Below are positions 54,206 through 62,496 of a stretch of 64,000 nucleotides of DNA, piece by piece (within the stretch, counting starts at the first letter, position 1; every line of letters begins with the position of its first letter). The notes beneath the pieces were generated by a model. It saw only the letters and a program-made list of their open reading frames with translations, was not told the origin of the DNA and searched no databases. Source of the stretch: Halorarum salinum (GTDB taxonomy: Archaea; Halobacteriota; Halobacteria; Halobacteriales; Haloferacaceae); assembly GCF_013402875.1 (NCBI RefSeq), contig NZ_CP058579.1:1922001-1986000 (forward strand). The letters are read 5' to 3'. A program made the position numbers and the translations under genes.

Positions 54206-55219
54206 ATGAGTCTCGAACCCATCACCCCAGACCACGCGCTCGACCTCTACCTCACCGACAAAGCCAACGAGCTTGCGGAGGCCTCCCTCCGCGGCCACCA
54301 GTACCGGCTCGGCCACTTCGTCCGCTGGTGCAACGACATCGCAGCCATCGACAACCTCAACACGATGACCGGCCGCAAGCTGCACGAATACCGGCTCTGG
54401 CGCCGTGAAGACGGTGACCTGAACAAAGTCAGCGAGAAAACCCAGATGGACACCCTCCGCGTGTTCATCCGGTGGCTAGAATCCATCGATGGCGTCGAAC
54501 AGGACCTGAGCGAAAAAGTGCTGTCCCCGTCGGTCACCCCCGACGAGAACACCCGGCACGAGATGATCGACAGCGACCGCGCCACACAGGTCCTCGCCCA
54601 CCTCGAAAAGTACGAGTACGCAAATCTCCCGCACATCGCCATCGCCCTGATGTGGCACACGATGATGCGGATCGGTGGCGTCCACGCCCTCGACGTCGAC
54701 GACTACCACCCAGACGACCAGTACCTCGAAGTCCGGCACCGGCCAGACACTGGAACCCCCATCAAGAACAAGGGAGACGGCGAACGCCTGGTAGCGGTCT
54801 CCGACCAAGTGGCCGAACTGCTTGATGACTGGCTCACCCAGAAACGGCCCGATGTCACCGACGAGTACGACCGGACCCCCTTACTGGCCACCCGGCAAGG
54901 CCGCGCCAACAAGACCACGCTCCGTGCCTACGTGTACCGCTGGACCCGGCCCTGTGTCACCGACAATCCCTGCCCCCATGACCGCAACCCAGACGACTGC
55001 GACGGGATGCACCGCGATTTCGCCTACCGCTGCCCCTCCAGCGTGAGTCCCCACGCCATCCGCCGCGGCTCCATCACGCACAACCTCAACAGCGACGTGC
55101 CAGCTCAAGCGGTCAGCGACCGGGCGAACGTCAGCCAGCGCGTGATCGACCAGCACTACGACCGGCGCACCGAACGCGACAAGATGGAACAACGACGGGC
55201 GTACCTGGACAACCTCTGA
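54206..55219 (+). CDS. Tyrosine recombinase 5 with Cys/His insertion
   Basis: 337 residues from 54206 (MSLEPITPDHALDLYLTDKA); a GTG at 54113 would add 31. Core-binding domain (SLRGHQYRLGHFVRWC), catalytic Arg in TMMRIGGVHALDVDDY, Lys in TPIKNKGDGERLV, HxxR in SPHAIRRGSITHNL, Tyr in VIDQHYDRRTERD. The Cys/His cluster is CVTDNPCPHDRNPDDC then RCPSS. It is closest to recombinases 1 and 3 in sequence and end (KMEQRRAYLDNL), pointing to recent duplication. Its promoter has a TATA box (54022-54031) and the leader peptide. It is convergent with recombinase 6. Confidence 0.87.
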   Translation: MSLEPITPDHALDLYLTDKANELAEASLRGHQYRLGHFVRWCNDIAAIDNLNTMTGRKLHEYRLWRREDGDLNKVSEKTQMDTLRVFIRWLESIDGVEQDLSEKVLSPSVTPDENTRHEMIDSDRATQVLAHLEKYEYANLPHIAIALMWHTMMRIGGVHALDVDDYHPDDQYLEVRHRPDTGTPIKNKGDGERLVAVSDQVAELLDDWLTQKRPDVTDEYDRTPLLATRQGRANKTTLRAYVYRWTRPCVTDNPCPHDRNPDDCDGMHRDFAYRCPSSVSPHAIRRGSITHNLNSDVPAQAVSDRANVSQRVIDQHYDRRTERDKMEQRRAYLDNL

Positions 55220-55251
55220 GGCTGCCCCGCTAGCTGTCACACCGCGGTGCG

Positions 55252-56427
55252 TCACTGGGCGTACCCGGACTCCGGGTCGTCCCCAACCGCCCGGAACTCG
55301 TCCTCGAACCGCTCCCGCTCCTCGGTCGAATCCGGTAAGTCGTAATGGAGGGCCTGCACCCGCGGGGACACATCACACCGCTGTTGAATCGCATCCGAGG
55401 ACACCCCCCGGTTCCGCTGATCCGTGATATACCCGGTGCGGACATGGTGCGGTGCCCGACTGCTCGGACACCGGAACGCCGCATCATTCGCCTGCGCCGC
55501 CTCACACTCGTCCGGATCCCGGTCATGCGGACACTCGAGCCCAACCACACACGGACGCGTCCACATATACGCAATCTTCTGTAGCATCGACGGGCTGATC
55601 CGGCCATCACCCTTCGTCAACAATGGCTCCCGCCCCAGCGCATCACGCACTGGCGGCCGCACATGCGCCAGATGATCCCGGATAATCCCCGGTGTCTGGC
55701 CGTAGAGGGTGATCTCGCGCTCGCTTTGCTCGTTATTCTTCAGCGGCGTTCCCTCCCGGTGCCGGAACGTGAGGACACCGGTCTGCCGGTTGAAATCACC
55801 CACATCAAGCGCCCGAAGCCCGCTTTTCCGCGGCCCGGCCTGGCACATCAACTCCATGGTCACGTGCTCCACAGTCGCGTAACGGAACGTCCGCAGGTAG
55901 GCTAACGCCGCCTGCGCTACCTCGGGCACCAGCTGCTTCTCGTCGACTCCCTCCCCTCGGTCACGGTCCACCCGTGGAATCTCCACGCAGTGTTCGAACC
56001 GGACTGGCGCCATCCGGTGCTCGATCAGGTACCGGATAAACTCCCGGAAGAGGTACATATCATCGCGCAACGTGTTGTTCGCCAACGGTTTGGCCCGGGA
56101 CAACGACTCATACTTCCGCCAGGACCGGTACCGTTCCACGTCCTCACTGGTGAGGTCCTGCGTCGTTGTGATCCCTGCCGTCTGCAGATACGTCTCGAGG
56201 TAGTCGAGCTTCCGGGTGTAGTGGCTGGTCGTTTCCACGGCCTCCAGTTTGTGCTCACGAAACTCTGCGAGGACCTCGGTCATCGGCCGGGACTTCAGGA
56301 CGAACTCGGGGAAGGACTCAGCGATCTCGTCTACGACCGTGGAGGCGATCTGCTCCAGAAACTCCTCTGACGGGTTCTCTGAGAGGCGTTGTTTGACAAG
56401 CTCAACATCGTCAGGGCGGTCAGCCAT
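55252..56427 (-). CDS. Tyrosine recombinase 6 with Cys/His insertion
   Basis: 391 residues, the longest and most diverged copy. It has a long N-terminal extension (EQIASTVVDEIAESFPEFVL), core-binding domain (SHYTRKLDYLETYLQTAGI), catalytic Arg in GPRKSGLRALDVGDF, Lys in TPLKNNEQSEREI, HxxR in APHHVRTGYITDQ and Tyr in QALHYDLPDST. The Cys/His cluster is CVVGLECPHDRDPDEC plus RCPSS. Its 3' end lies 32 bases from that of recombinase 5, tail to tail. A 71-residue gene ends 18 bases upstream and is probably cotranscribed. Confidence 0.85.
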   Translation of the reverse strand: MADRPDDVELVKQRLSENPSEEFLEQIASTVVDEIAESFPEFVLKSRPMTEVLAEFREHKLEAVETTSHYTRKLDYLETYLQTAGITTTQDLTSEDVERYRSWRKYESLSRAKPLANNTLRDDMYLFREFIRYLIEHRMAPVRFEHCVEIPRVDRDRGEGVDEKQLVPEVAQAALAYLRTFRYATVEHVTMELMCQAGPRKSGLRALDVGDFNRQTGVLTFRHREGTPLKNNEQSEREITLYGQTPGIIRDHLAHVRPPVRDALGREPLLTKGDGRISPSMLQKIAYMWTRPCVVGLECPHDRDPDECEAAQANDAAFRCPSSRAPHHVRTGYITDQRNRGVSSDAIQQRCDVSPRVQALHYDLPDSTEERERFEDEFRAVGDDPESGYAQ

Positions 56428-56445
56428 TTGTGCAGGCCGCGGCCA

Positions 56446-56661
56446 TTACCACCAGTCCTCCTCATCGAGGTAGAGAGGGGTGGTGAAGTCAGTGGTAGCG
56501 TAGGGCTGGTCCTCCTCCCAGTACTGCATCCGCTGGTCCATCGCATCGTCAAGCTGAGCGGCCTTATTCTCCGCAAGCTCGTGGCTGAGCCCTGGGGCGG
56601 TTGCTGGTTCGAACGGTCGGTCGAACTGGTCCAACGCAGTGTTGGCTTCGTTACTGGTCAT
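56446..56661 (-). CDS. Hypothetical protein ahead of recombinase 6 (71 aa)
   Basis: 71 residues from the ATG at 56661 (MTSNEANTALDQFDRPFEPA). Acidic and aromatic with a helix AENKAAQLDDAMDQRMQYW and an acidic tail (LYLDEEDWW). No family is recognised. It ends 18 bases before the recombinase 6 start on the same strand, a position like that of the RHH gene before recombinase 4, so it may be a recombinase regulator or directionality factor. Confidence 0.45.
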   Translation of the reverse strand: MTSNEANTALDQFDRPFEPATAPGLSHELAENKAAQLDDAMDQRMQYWEEDQPYATTDFTTPLYLDEEDWW

Positions 56662-56805
56662 GGCGACGGCTGAGGCTACGCCTTGGCCGATATTAAAACG
56701 TTTCTCTGCTTCACACCCGAACGTGACGATGCTGGTATCGAGTACAACACGGCTTGCCGAGGCCACGCAGTGGCATCCTCTCGCCGCGGCATGTCATCAC
56801 CTCCC

Positions 56806-57189
56806 TTATTCGCCGCGGTCCTGCTTCACTTCTTCAAGCATTTTCTCCATCTCCTCGATCGACAGACTGGACTCGTGGGCAAGCCCGCGGAACCGCTCCC
56901 GTTCGAACTCTTCAAACTCATCATCCAGATCGGTCAACATCTGGACCACGACCTCGCCCTTCGCCGTCAACTCGTACGTCCCGTCCTCCTCCCGCACCAA
57001 TTCAGCGTCCTTGAAATCGTTGATGAAGTGCTGGACCCCGGAGCGGCTGGCATCGATGTTCTTGTGGATATCCTTCGCGGGCACGCCTTTCGTGATCTGC
57101 TCTAGCGCGGCCAACCGCTTCCAGTTCCCGAGGGCGTTCAGCACCTCTTCGATCATCTGGCGGCGTTCCAGGTCAAGTTCAACGGCCAT
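56806..57189 (-). CDS. Winged-helix transcriptional regulator (127 aa)
   Basis: 127 residues from the ATG at 57189 (MAVELDLERRQMIEEVLNAL). Winged helix: GNWKRLAALEQITKGVPAKD, IHKNIDASRSGVQHFINDFK (recognition helix), then wing DGTYELTAKGEVVVQ and a C-terminal dimer helix (DDEFEEFERERFRGLAHES). The type is ArsR/PadR-like haloarchaeal HTH. It is divergent from the E1/E2-like operon, about 155 bases apart, so it likely controls that operon. Confidence 0.65.
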   Translation of the reverse strand: MAVELDLERRQMIEEVLNALGNWKRLAALEQITKGVPAKDIHKNIDASRSGVQHFINDFKDAELVREEDGTYELTAKGEVVVQMLTDLDDEFEEFERERFRGLAHESSLSIEEMEKMLEEVKQDRGE

Positions 57190-57344
57190 ACCGCCTTCTT
57201 GACCACCCCGTACATTAGTGTTCACGGTTCCAAGATGCGGGATGCCACGAATACAGACGGCAGCTCCGAAAATGACTTCAACGCTAAGATACCGGCATGG
57301 AAAACATTTATACGTCTGCGTCGGATAGGATGGCCTGACACGCC

Positions 57345-57563
57345 ATGGGCAAACAACCCCGCACCAACGAACCCGGCGAACAGGACGAAGCGAACAAGAC
57401 AATCGCGGAGTACAAGCGCGAGCACGGTATCCCGCCCGAGAAACCGATGGTGTACACGCTCGGGACCGACACCTACGAACTCCACGACCAGGACCTGGTC
57501 GGGGACGTCCCGGACGGTGCAACCATCGAATCGCTCTCGGTCAACGACCCTGTGTTCGGGTAG
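57345..57563 (+). CDS. Small C-terminal-Gly protein, possible ubiquitin-like modifier (72 aa)
   Basis: 72 residues. A polar, charged N-terminal tail (MGKQPRTNEPGEQDEANKTI) is followed by a compact-looking KPMVYTLGTDTYELHDQDLV and an end ESLSVNDPVFG with C-terminal Gly. First gene of an operon with E2- and E1-like genes, so it is the natural candidate for the modifier or substrate. It is not a clear beta-grasp by eye and carries one Gly rather than GG, so this is inference from position. TTTATA at 57308-57313 lies about 32 bases upstream, giving a leaderless start. Confidence 0.5.
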   Translation: MGKQPRTNEPGEQDEANKTIAEYKREHGIPPEKPMVYTLGTDTYELHDQDLVGDVPDGATIESLSVNDPVFG

Positions 57564-57679
57564 GTAGGGCCGCTCCCGTCCCTCTCCCTGCTGACGCAAC
57601 CGCCCGACTCCCCTCCAACCTTGCTTTGGAAGCCCATCCCCCCGATACCCGAAGAGGACCACCACACACCCCCCATACC

Positions 57680-58072
57680 ATGATCGACAAAGACCGCGTC
57701 AAAATCGAATTGAACGCCCTGAAACCCGTCTGTGATGAGGTCCGCTCGGATCTCAACGAAGGCTGGGTCGAACTCCACGGCATCACCTTCCCATCCGGAT
57801 GGCGGCCCCGCACCGGTGCCCTCCGGTTTGAACTTCAAGACCCCTATCCGGGCAGTCAGCCGAAAGCCTTCATCCCCGAAAATATGCGGTACAAAGGAGG
57901 CCGTCCGCACATCATGCTTCGGAGCGGGCCGCCCGGCTGGCGGAAGTACTGCATCCACCGCCTCGAGCTGGACGCCGGGTTCGATACGCTTGTGTCGATG
58001 ACCCGGTTAATCGAGAAATCGCTGCTGCGCCCGCACAGCAAGAACCCGGTCAAGAAGGCCTCTCGACGATGA
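57680..58072 (+). CDS. Prokaryotic E2-like ubiquitin-conjugating-fold protein
   Basis: 130 residues from the ATG at 57680 (MIDKDRVKIELNALKPVCDE). E2/UBC-like order: helix 1, strands WVELHGITFPSGWRPRTGALRFELQDPYPGSQPKAFIPENMRY (the xPxxxP flap region), then RPHIMLRSGPPGWRKYCIHR with a Cys in the catalytic position (YC), and a C-terminal helix (DTLVSMTRLIEKSLLRPH). Family: prokaryotic E2 (Prok-E2 types). Such proteins accept a modifier from an E1 and pass it to a target. The next gene, E1-like, overlaps by 4 bases. Confidence 0.65.
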   Translation: MIDKDRVKIELNALKPVCDEVRSDLNEGWVELHGITFPSGWRPRTGALRFELQDPYPGSQPKAFIPENMRYKGGRPHIMLRSGPPGWRKYCIHRLELDAGFDTLVSMTRLIEKSLLRPHSKNPVKKASRR

Positions 58073-59001
58073 CCGGGGCCGGCTCCACCCACACGCCGGA
58101 CGCGCGGTTTGACCGGACGATCCGCGCCCTCGGCCAATCCGGCGTGAACCGGCTTGCCACCACGCACCTCGCGGTCGTTGGCTGCGGCGGTCTGGGCTCC
58201 ATCATGGCCGAGGAATTCACCCGGTACGGTATCGGCCAGCTCACACTCATCGATCCTGATGTGGTGGAGGAATCGAACCTGCCGCGGCTGTTCGGAGCGT
58301 TTCCTGCGGATGTCGGCCGCCCCAAAGTCGAGGTGGTTCGCGACCACCTCGCCCGTATCGATGAGAACGTCCGGGCGACCACGGTACAGGATCGGGTTGA
58401 GAACGCTACTCCAGCACTCCGGGAGGTTGACCTGATCGTCGCTGGCCTTGACCGCGTGTCCACACGCCAGTGGCTGAACGCGTACGCGGTCCAGCACCGC
58501 ACCCCGTACGTCGATGCCGGGGTTATCATCACTACCAGCGGCACCGAGGAGACCGAGACAGGAACAGCACCGCACATCGAGACGATGGACGGCTACATCC
58601 AGGTGGTACTGCCCGGCCACTCCGCCTGCTTCGCGTGTCTGAACCGCGGAGATCCGGAACGCGCCCGGATCGAACGCCTCACCGAGGAGGAACGCGAGGA
58701 GGAACTCGCCCGCGGCTACATCGACGAAACACAGCTGTCCCCGGAACCTGCGGTCGTCCCGTTGAACGGGGTTGTTGCCTCGAAAACGGTGCAGCTCGTG
58801 GCCAAGCTCGTGACCGGGTACGCCGAGCCACCGGACTACCTGCATTTCGAAGGCGTCAGCAACGACCTCACCACGCTGTCCACCACGCCACGGCCGGACT
58901 GTCCGCTCTGCAACCCCGGCACTGACCAGGACCTCGATCTCGAGGCGGACTTCGATCTCACCCCCGCCGAGAACGACCCAGACCCGGAGACAGACCAATG
59001 A
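58069..59001 (+). CDS. E1/ThiF/MoeB-like adenylyltransferase
   Basis: 310 residues. ATP-binding fold HLAVVGCGGLGSIMAEEFTRYGIG (about residue 33), metal and nucleotide contacts IDPDVVEESNLPRLFGAF, KVEVVRDHLARI and DLIVAGLDRVSTRQWLNAYA, VDAGVI. Two CxxC pairs (ACFACLNR and CPLCNPG) should bind structural zinc as in ThiF/MoeB. It activates the C-terminal Gly of a modifier by adenylation. It overlaps the E2-like gene by 4 bases and the next gene by 4, giving a tightly coupled set. C-terminal acidic tail (DLDLEADFDLTPAE). Confidence 0.82.
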   Translation: MTGAGSTHTPDARFDRTIRALGQSGVNRLATTHLAVVGCGGLGSIMAEEFTRYGIGQLTLIDPDVVEESNLPRLFGAFPADVGRPKVEVVRDHLARIDENVRATTVQDRVENATPALREVDLIVAGLDRVSTRQWLNAYAVQHRTPYVDAGVIITTSGTEETETGTAPHIETMDGYIQVVLPGHSACFACLNRGDPERARIERLTEEEREEELARGYIDETQLSPEPAVVPLNGVVASKTVQLVAKLVTGYAEPPDYLHFEGVSNDLTTLSTTPRPDCPLCNPGTDQDLDLEADFDLTPAENDPDPETDQ

Positions 59002-59333
59002 ATCCATACCTCGACCACGTACTCTCGGCCATCGCCGGTGGCATCAGCAGCGTCATCATCGTAACATTGGTCCGGGATATCCCCGGCGGCACAGAGGCAG
59101 CAACCGTCGGAGGCATCCTGCTGTTCACCGCCGCGGTCATTGACTGGCTGCGCGAGCTCAGCCCAGACCACCCCTCCAGAATGCCCCGGCAACCGGTCGA
59201 AACCGATCCCAACGCCCTCGATCTCGACACGACCGGGTTGTTCACCGACCACCAGAACACCGCTGTCCCTGACAGGGGCCGCCGCCCCCACCCGTGGACA
59301 ATCCAGGCCCAGCGCCACGAGGACAACAGATGA
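58998..59333 (+). CDS. Small membrane protein in the E1-E2 operon (111 aa)
   Basis: 111 residues. Two hydrophobic segments near the N-terminus (LSAIAGGISSVIIVTLV and ATVGGILLFTAAVIDWL), then a polar Pro/Arg-rich cytoplasmic tail. It overlaps the E1-like gene by 4 bases and the next gene by 4. It could anchor the conjugation complex at the membrane. No family is recognised. Confidence 0.5.
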   Translation: MNPYLDHVLSAIAGGISSVIIVTLVRDIPGGTEAATVGGILLFTAAVIDWLRELSPDHPSRMPRQPVETDPNALDLDTTGLFTDHQNTAVPDRGRRPHPWTIQAQRHEDNR

Positions 59334-59587
59334 ACTTCGAGACAGCTGACCTCCATGACTGCGGACACGTCGGCCAACTCGCCGGCGTCTGCCAATACGC
59401 CGCGCCCAACGAGCAGGGGTGTGCGAACAAGATCTGCGAGCAGTGCATCGGCACCTGCGATATCTGCCGGGCAGTCCTCTGCCCGCATCACGCCGTCCGG
59501 CTCGAGGACGGGACACAGGTGTACTGCTCGGACCATGTGAACGGGTACATCGCCCGCACACTCCTCAGCGCCCTGCTCGACCGCTAA
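59330..59587 (+). CDS. Cys/His-rich zinc protein (85 aa)
   Basis: 85 residues from the ATG at 59330 (MNFETADLHDCGHVGQLAGV). Many metal ligands: CGH, CQYAAPNEQGCANKICEQC, CDICRAVLCPHHAVRL, and YCSDH. The spacing CxxC...CxxC with His resembles B-box or RING-like cross-brace zinc fingers. In an operon with E1 and E2, a RING-like E3 ligase role is conceivable but not shown. It overlaps the preceding gene by 4 bases and precedes another zinc protein by 15. Confidence 0.55.
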   Translation: MNFETADLHDCGHVGQLAGVCQYAAPNEQGCANKICEQCIGTCDICRAVLCPHHAVRLEDGTQVYCSDHVNGYIARTLLSALLDR

Positions 59588-59602
59588 CCCACCCCCCTGT
59601 AT

Positions 59603-60235
59603 ATGGACGATACTGACACCAACGCCGATCCCACCACAATGACCGACAACACCACTGATGCCGACCCGGTGACCGACAACACCTACCAGAAGAAAACGAC
59701 ACGCCGCATCGGCGACCCCGACGCGTTCGTCGTCGATGACGCGACAACAACCACAGACGTTGGGACGATGAACCAGCACACCGATGTCGTCATCCGTCCC
59801 TGCAAATGCGGGAACACCGAACAGGAGCTCAGCACCATCTCCCAGTGCAGCCGCTGCACCGAGAAATGCTGTCCCAAGTGCCGTATCACACTCTCACGGC
59901 GGATTCGCTGCCCGGACTGTGCCGAACAGGAGTTCCACCTCACGAAAGCCGTGTTCATCGCGCTGTACCGCCTGGACGTACACGAACACGGCGGCACCGA
60001 CCTACTGGAACAGGTCGAGCACACGGCTGCCGTCACCCTGATCGAACACAACTACATCCAGATCGAGGCCGCTGTCGAGGAGGACGGCACGCTCGCGGTC
60101 GACGCGGACAACCCGCTCTCCGTGGCGGGGAAGGAAGCACTCCACGTCGGCGAACAACTGTACAACGACGACGAAGACGTTGCTCGGCTCAAGCAGGAGT
60201 TGATCATCCAACAGGTGGCGAACAATGGCCGCTAA
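59603..60235 (+). CDS. Zinc-finger protein with helical C-terminus (210 aa)
   Basis: 210 residues (59639 is another start). After a disordered Asp/Thr-rich N-terminus, a zinc cluster: RPCKCGNTEQELSTISQCSR, CTEKCCPKCRI and IRCPDCAEQEF, at least two four-Cys sites, followed by helices (AVFIALYRLDVHEHGG, HTAAVTLIEHNYIQIEAAV) to the end. It resembles the preceding small zinc protein. It is in the E1-E2 operon, 15 bases after the upstream gene and overlapping the next by 11. Confidence 0.55.
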   Translation: MDDTDTNADPTTMTDNTTDADPVTDNTYQKKTTRRIGDPDAFVVDDATTTTDVGTMNQHTDVVIRPCKCGNTEQELSTISQCSRCTEKCCPKCRITLSRRIRCPDCAEQEFHLTKAVFIALYRLDVHEHGGTDLLEQVEHTAAVTLIEHNYIQIEAAVEEDGTLAVDADNPLSVAGKEALHVGEQLYNDDEDVARLKQELIIQQVANNGR

Positions 60236-60596
60236 CACCCTCCCCGCCGTGGTGGGGACACCGCTGTTCCTGCCGCTGCCTACAACCCCGAACGAACTCG
60301 TGTTCCTCGCTGCGGTGTTCGCCGGGGCGATGGCCATCCTGTTCGGCATCCACCCCACCGCCGTCCTCGGTGCGGCCTACCTCGTGCTGGTCATGTATTT
60401 CGTTGACGTGCTCGGGCCGCACCCGATGCTCGCGGTCCTGATCATCGCGACCGCTGCACTCGCCCGCCTCGCCGGAGTTGGCGGTGACAAACTCCGGACC
60501 TGGCTGCACAACGCCGGCCCGGAAACCCTGGCCGCTGTGGCCGGTGTCCTCCAGCACCTCATTTCCACTCGTCGTGGCGGGCGTGAAAACGAGTAG
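60225..60596 (+). CDS. Small hydrophobic membrane protein (123 aa)
   Basis: 123 residues. Two to three hydrophobic segments (ELVFLAAVFAGAMAILFGI, AVLGAAYLVLVMYFVDVLG, MLAVLIIATAALARLAGV), then a helical C-terminus (HNAGPETLAAVAGVLQHL). It overlaps the preceding zinc protein by 11 bases. The second membrane protein in the operon. Function unknown. Confidence 0.5.
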   Translation: MAANTLPAVVGTPLFLPLPTTPNELVFLAAVFAGAMAILFGIHPTAVLGAAYLVLVMYFVDVLGPHPMLAVLIIATAALARLAGVGGDKLRTWLHNAGPETLAAVAGVLQHLISTRRGGRENE

Positions 60597-60632
60597 CGTT
60601 CAAAAACGTATGACCAGTGACACGTACACAGC

Positions 60633-61532
60633 ATGACCCCTCCCATGTATTCGATCACGCCCAAGACCGTTCCTGCCACGTTGAAAGCCCAGCACCAGTG
60701 GGTGTGCTGGCGCGAAGAATCCCGGGACGGACAGGACAAACCCGCGAAGGTACCGATCAATCCGGGGACCGGCACGTATGCGAGCGTGGCCGACCCGGAG
60801 ACGTGGACCACCTTCGCTGCCGCCTACACCACGTACCGGGAAGACGACACGGTGGCCGGTGTCGGGTTCGTGTTCACCCCGGACGACCCGTACGTCGGCG
60901 CTGACCTGGATGACTGCCGTGACCCGGCCACCGGGAAACTCGCGGACTGGACGCGAGATATCGTTCAGCGCCTCGACTCGTATACGGAGGCGTCACCGTC
61001 AGGGACCGGTGTCCACGTACTCGTCCGCGGGGAATTCCCTGACGGGAAGTGCCGGAACGGCGACGTTGAACTGTACGACCGGGACCGGTACTTCACCGTG
61101 ACCGGGCGGCACCTGTCCTTGACACCGCCGACGGTGAACGACCGCACTGAACCACTGAGCGAACTCCACGAAGAGTACCTCGCTGCTGATACCGGGAGCG
61201 GTGAGCGCGAGCTGGCTGATGGCGGTGCCCCCGAGGATGCACCACTGGCGGATGCAGACCTGCTCGAGTACGCGTTGAACGCATCAAACGGGGAGAAGTT
61301 CGACCGGTTGTGGCGCGGTGATACCGCTGGGTACGCGAGCCATAGCGAGGCGGACCAGGCCCTGTGTAACCTGTTGGCGTTCTGGACGGGTGGTGATGCA
61401 CACCAGATCGAGCGGCTATTCAGCAAAAGCGGTCTCATCAGGGACAAATGGCGTGACCGGCCGAACTACCGGAAACGAACCATCGAGACGGCGATCAGCG
61501 ATTGTCCTGCCTTTTACGACCCGGAGCACTAG
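60633..61532 (+). CDS. Primase-polymerase-like (NrS-1 type) replication protein
   Basis: 299 residues. Motifs of prim-pol family: FVFTPDDPYVGADLDDCRD (Asp-x-Asp metal ligands), SGTGVHVLVRGEFP, GDVELYDRDRYFTVTGRHL, then a helical C-terminal domain (ADADLLEYALNAS, SEADQALCNLLAFWTGGD, NYRKRTIETAIS) as in phage NrS-1-like and haloviral proteins. No helicase domain follows. It should synthesise primers for plasmid or virus replication. It follows the membrane gene by 36 bases, so may share the operon. Confidence 0.7.
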   Translation: MTPPMYSITPKTVPATLKAQHQWVCWREESRDGQDKPAKVPINPGTGTYASVADPETWTTFAAAYTTYREDDTVAGVGFVFTPDDPYVGADLDDCRDPATGKLADWTRDIVQRLDSYTEASPSGTGVHVLVRGEFPDGKCRNGDVELYDRDRYFTVTGRHLSLTPPTVNDRTEPLSELHEEYLAADTGSGERELADGGAPEDAPLADADLLEYALNASNGEKFDRLWRGDTAGYASHSEADQALCNLLAFWTGGDAHQIERLFSKSGLIRDKWRDRPNYRKRTIETAISDCPAFYDPEH

Positions 61533-61942
61533 TCCGCTCGCATCCCTTCAGCCAGCACCTGAGCTTCCACCAGTTCTTCCCATTCAGCTTCCAGCGCCAG
61601 TTTCGCATCCTCCATCTCACGCAGTTCTGCCTGGAACCGGCGGCGTGCCTCGGTCAACTCACTGTGAAGCTCATCCAGCCGCCGTTCTAACCGTGGCCGT
61701 TTCTCCGAGGTCCGGACGTGTCGCGATAGCTCGTGGTCGACCTCCCGGATCTCCGTTTTCAACCGGGCAACCGTCGAGTCATACAGTTGGATGCGGCTCT
61801 GGATCTGTGCTTCCTTCGCGGTGAGCTGGCGCTGGACGCGTTCGAGTTCAGATTCGGCGGTTGCCGCCAGGAACTGGGTGACATCGAAGCCTGCTGCCGC
61901 GTCCTGATACTCGGTGTCTCGAGGCGTGTTCTCCCGCTCCAC
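61529..61942 (-). CDS. Coiled-coil protein (137 aa)
   Basis: 137 residues, almost entirely coiled coil (ESELERVQRQLTAKEAQIQS and RLERRLDELHSELTEARRRF). Heptads run from about residue 30 to 125. No enzyme motif. Stops of this and the primase-like gene overlap by 4 bases, tail to tail. Possibly a structural or partition accessory. Confidence 0.5.
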   Translation of the reverse strand: MERENTPRDTEYQDAAAGFDVTQFLAATAESELERVQRQLTAKEAQIQSRIQLYDSTVARLKTEIREVDHELSRHVRTSEKRPRLERRLDELHSELTEARRRFQAELREMEDAKLALEAEWEELVEAQVLAEGMRAD

Positions 61943-62045
61943 GCCCGAGTCTGGGGAGGTTGAAGATTAAGAAGAGAGTCGGGAATCACGGGGGTCCCGG
62001 TTTCGCGGAATCGGACGTCATGGAATCGGGGGTAGGCACGTGATG

Positions 62046-62405
62046 TTAGCGGGAGAAGCAGTTACGAACGGAGTCGAACCGGTGTTCGTGATCGAGGGCC
62101 GTGCGGGGGACGTGACAGGTCTGGCAGATCTCCTGGTCGAGCAGGGTGTCACCGGCGTCAGTGGGAGTGTAGGCGATGATGAGGTCACGGTCAATGTCGT
62201 CGGGGGAGAGGATGTGGGTTTTGACGAGGCCGCGTTCCTGGAGCTGGGTGATACGGCGCCCGATGGTCTGGACGGAGCGTTTGCCGAGGCGGTCGTACGC
62301 CTTCGTCTTCCACAGTGGTTCGGCATCGAGCAGACAGAGGAGTTCGAGGTCTAGCTCATCGAGCTGTTCGAGTTGAGACTCCGAAGTAGTGACAGGGTCG
62401 GTCAT
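62046..62405 (-). CDS. Winged-helix regulator with Cys/His tail (119 aa)
   Basis: 119 residues from the ATG at 62405 (MTDPVTTSESQLEQLDELDL). Winged helix: LDLELLCLLDAEPLWKTKAY, DRLGKRSVQTIGRRITQLQE (recognition helix) and wing RGLVKTHILSPDDIDRDLII, then CQTCHVPRTALDHEHRF, a CxxC/HxH zinc site. A typical haloarchaeal plasmid regulator. The start at 62405 is favoured over the earlier frame from 62441 because the extra 12 residues are a hydrophobic run. Confidence 0.6.
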   Translation of the reverse strand: MTDPVTTSESQLEQLDELDLELLCLLDAEPLWKTKAYDRLGKRSVQTIGRRITQLQERGLVKTHILSPDDIDRDLIIAYTPTDAGDTLLDQEICQTCHVPRTALDHEHRFDSVRNCFSR

Positions 62406-62496
62406 AGGTACAACAACTACCACCGAATCTTTAAAAATCAAAAAGGAGGGTTCCAGCCGCCAAACCGACTGGAACCGAAAGAAGAATCGCGCTCAC

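Noticed and set aside
57856-59007. 383-residue minus-strand frame across the E1/E2-like genes
   Set aside because: It is antisense to the well-supported E1-like gene, and its composition is typical of a GC-rich shadow frame.
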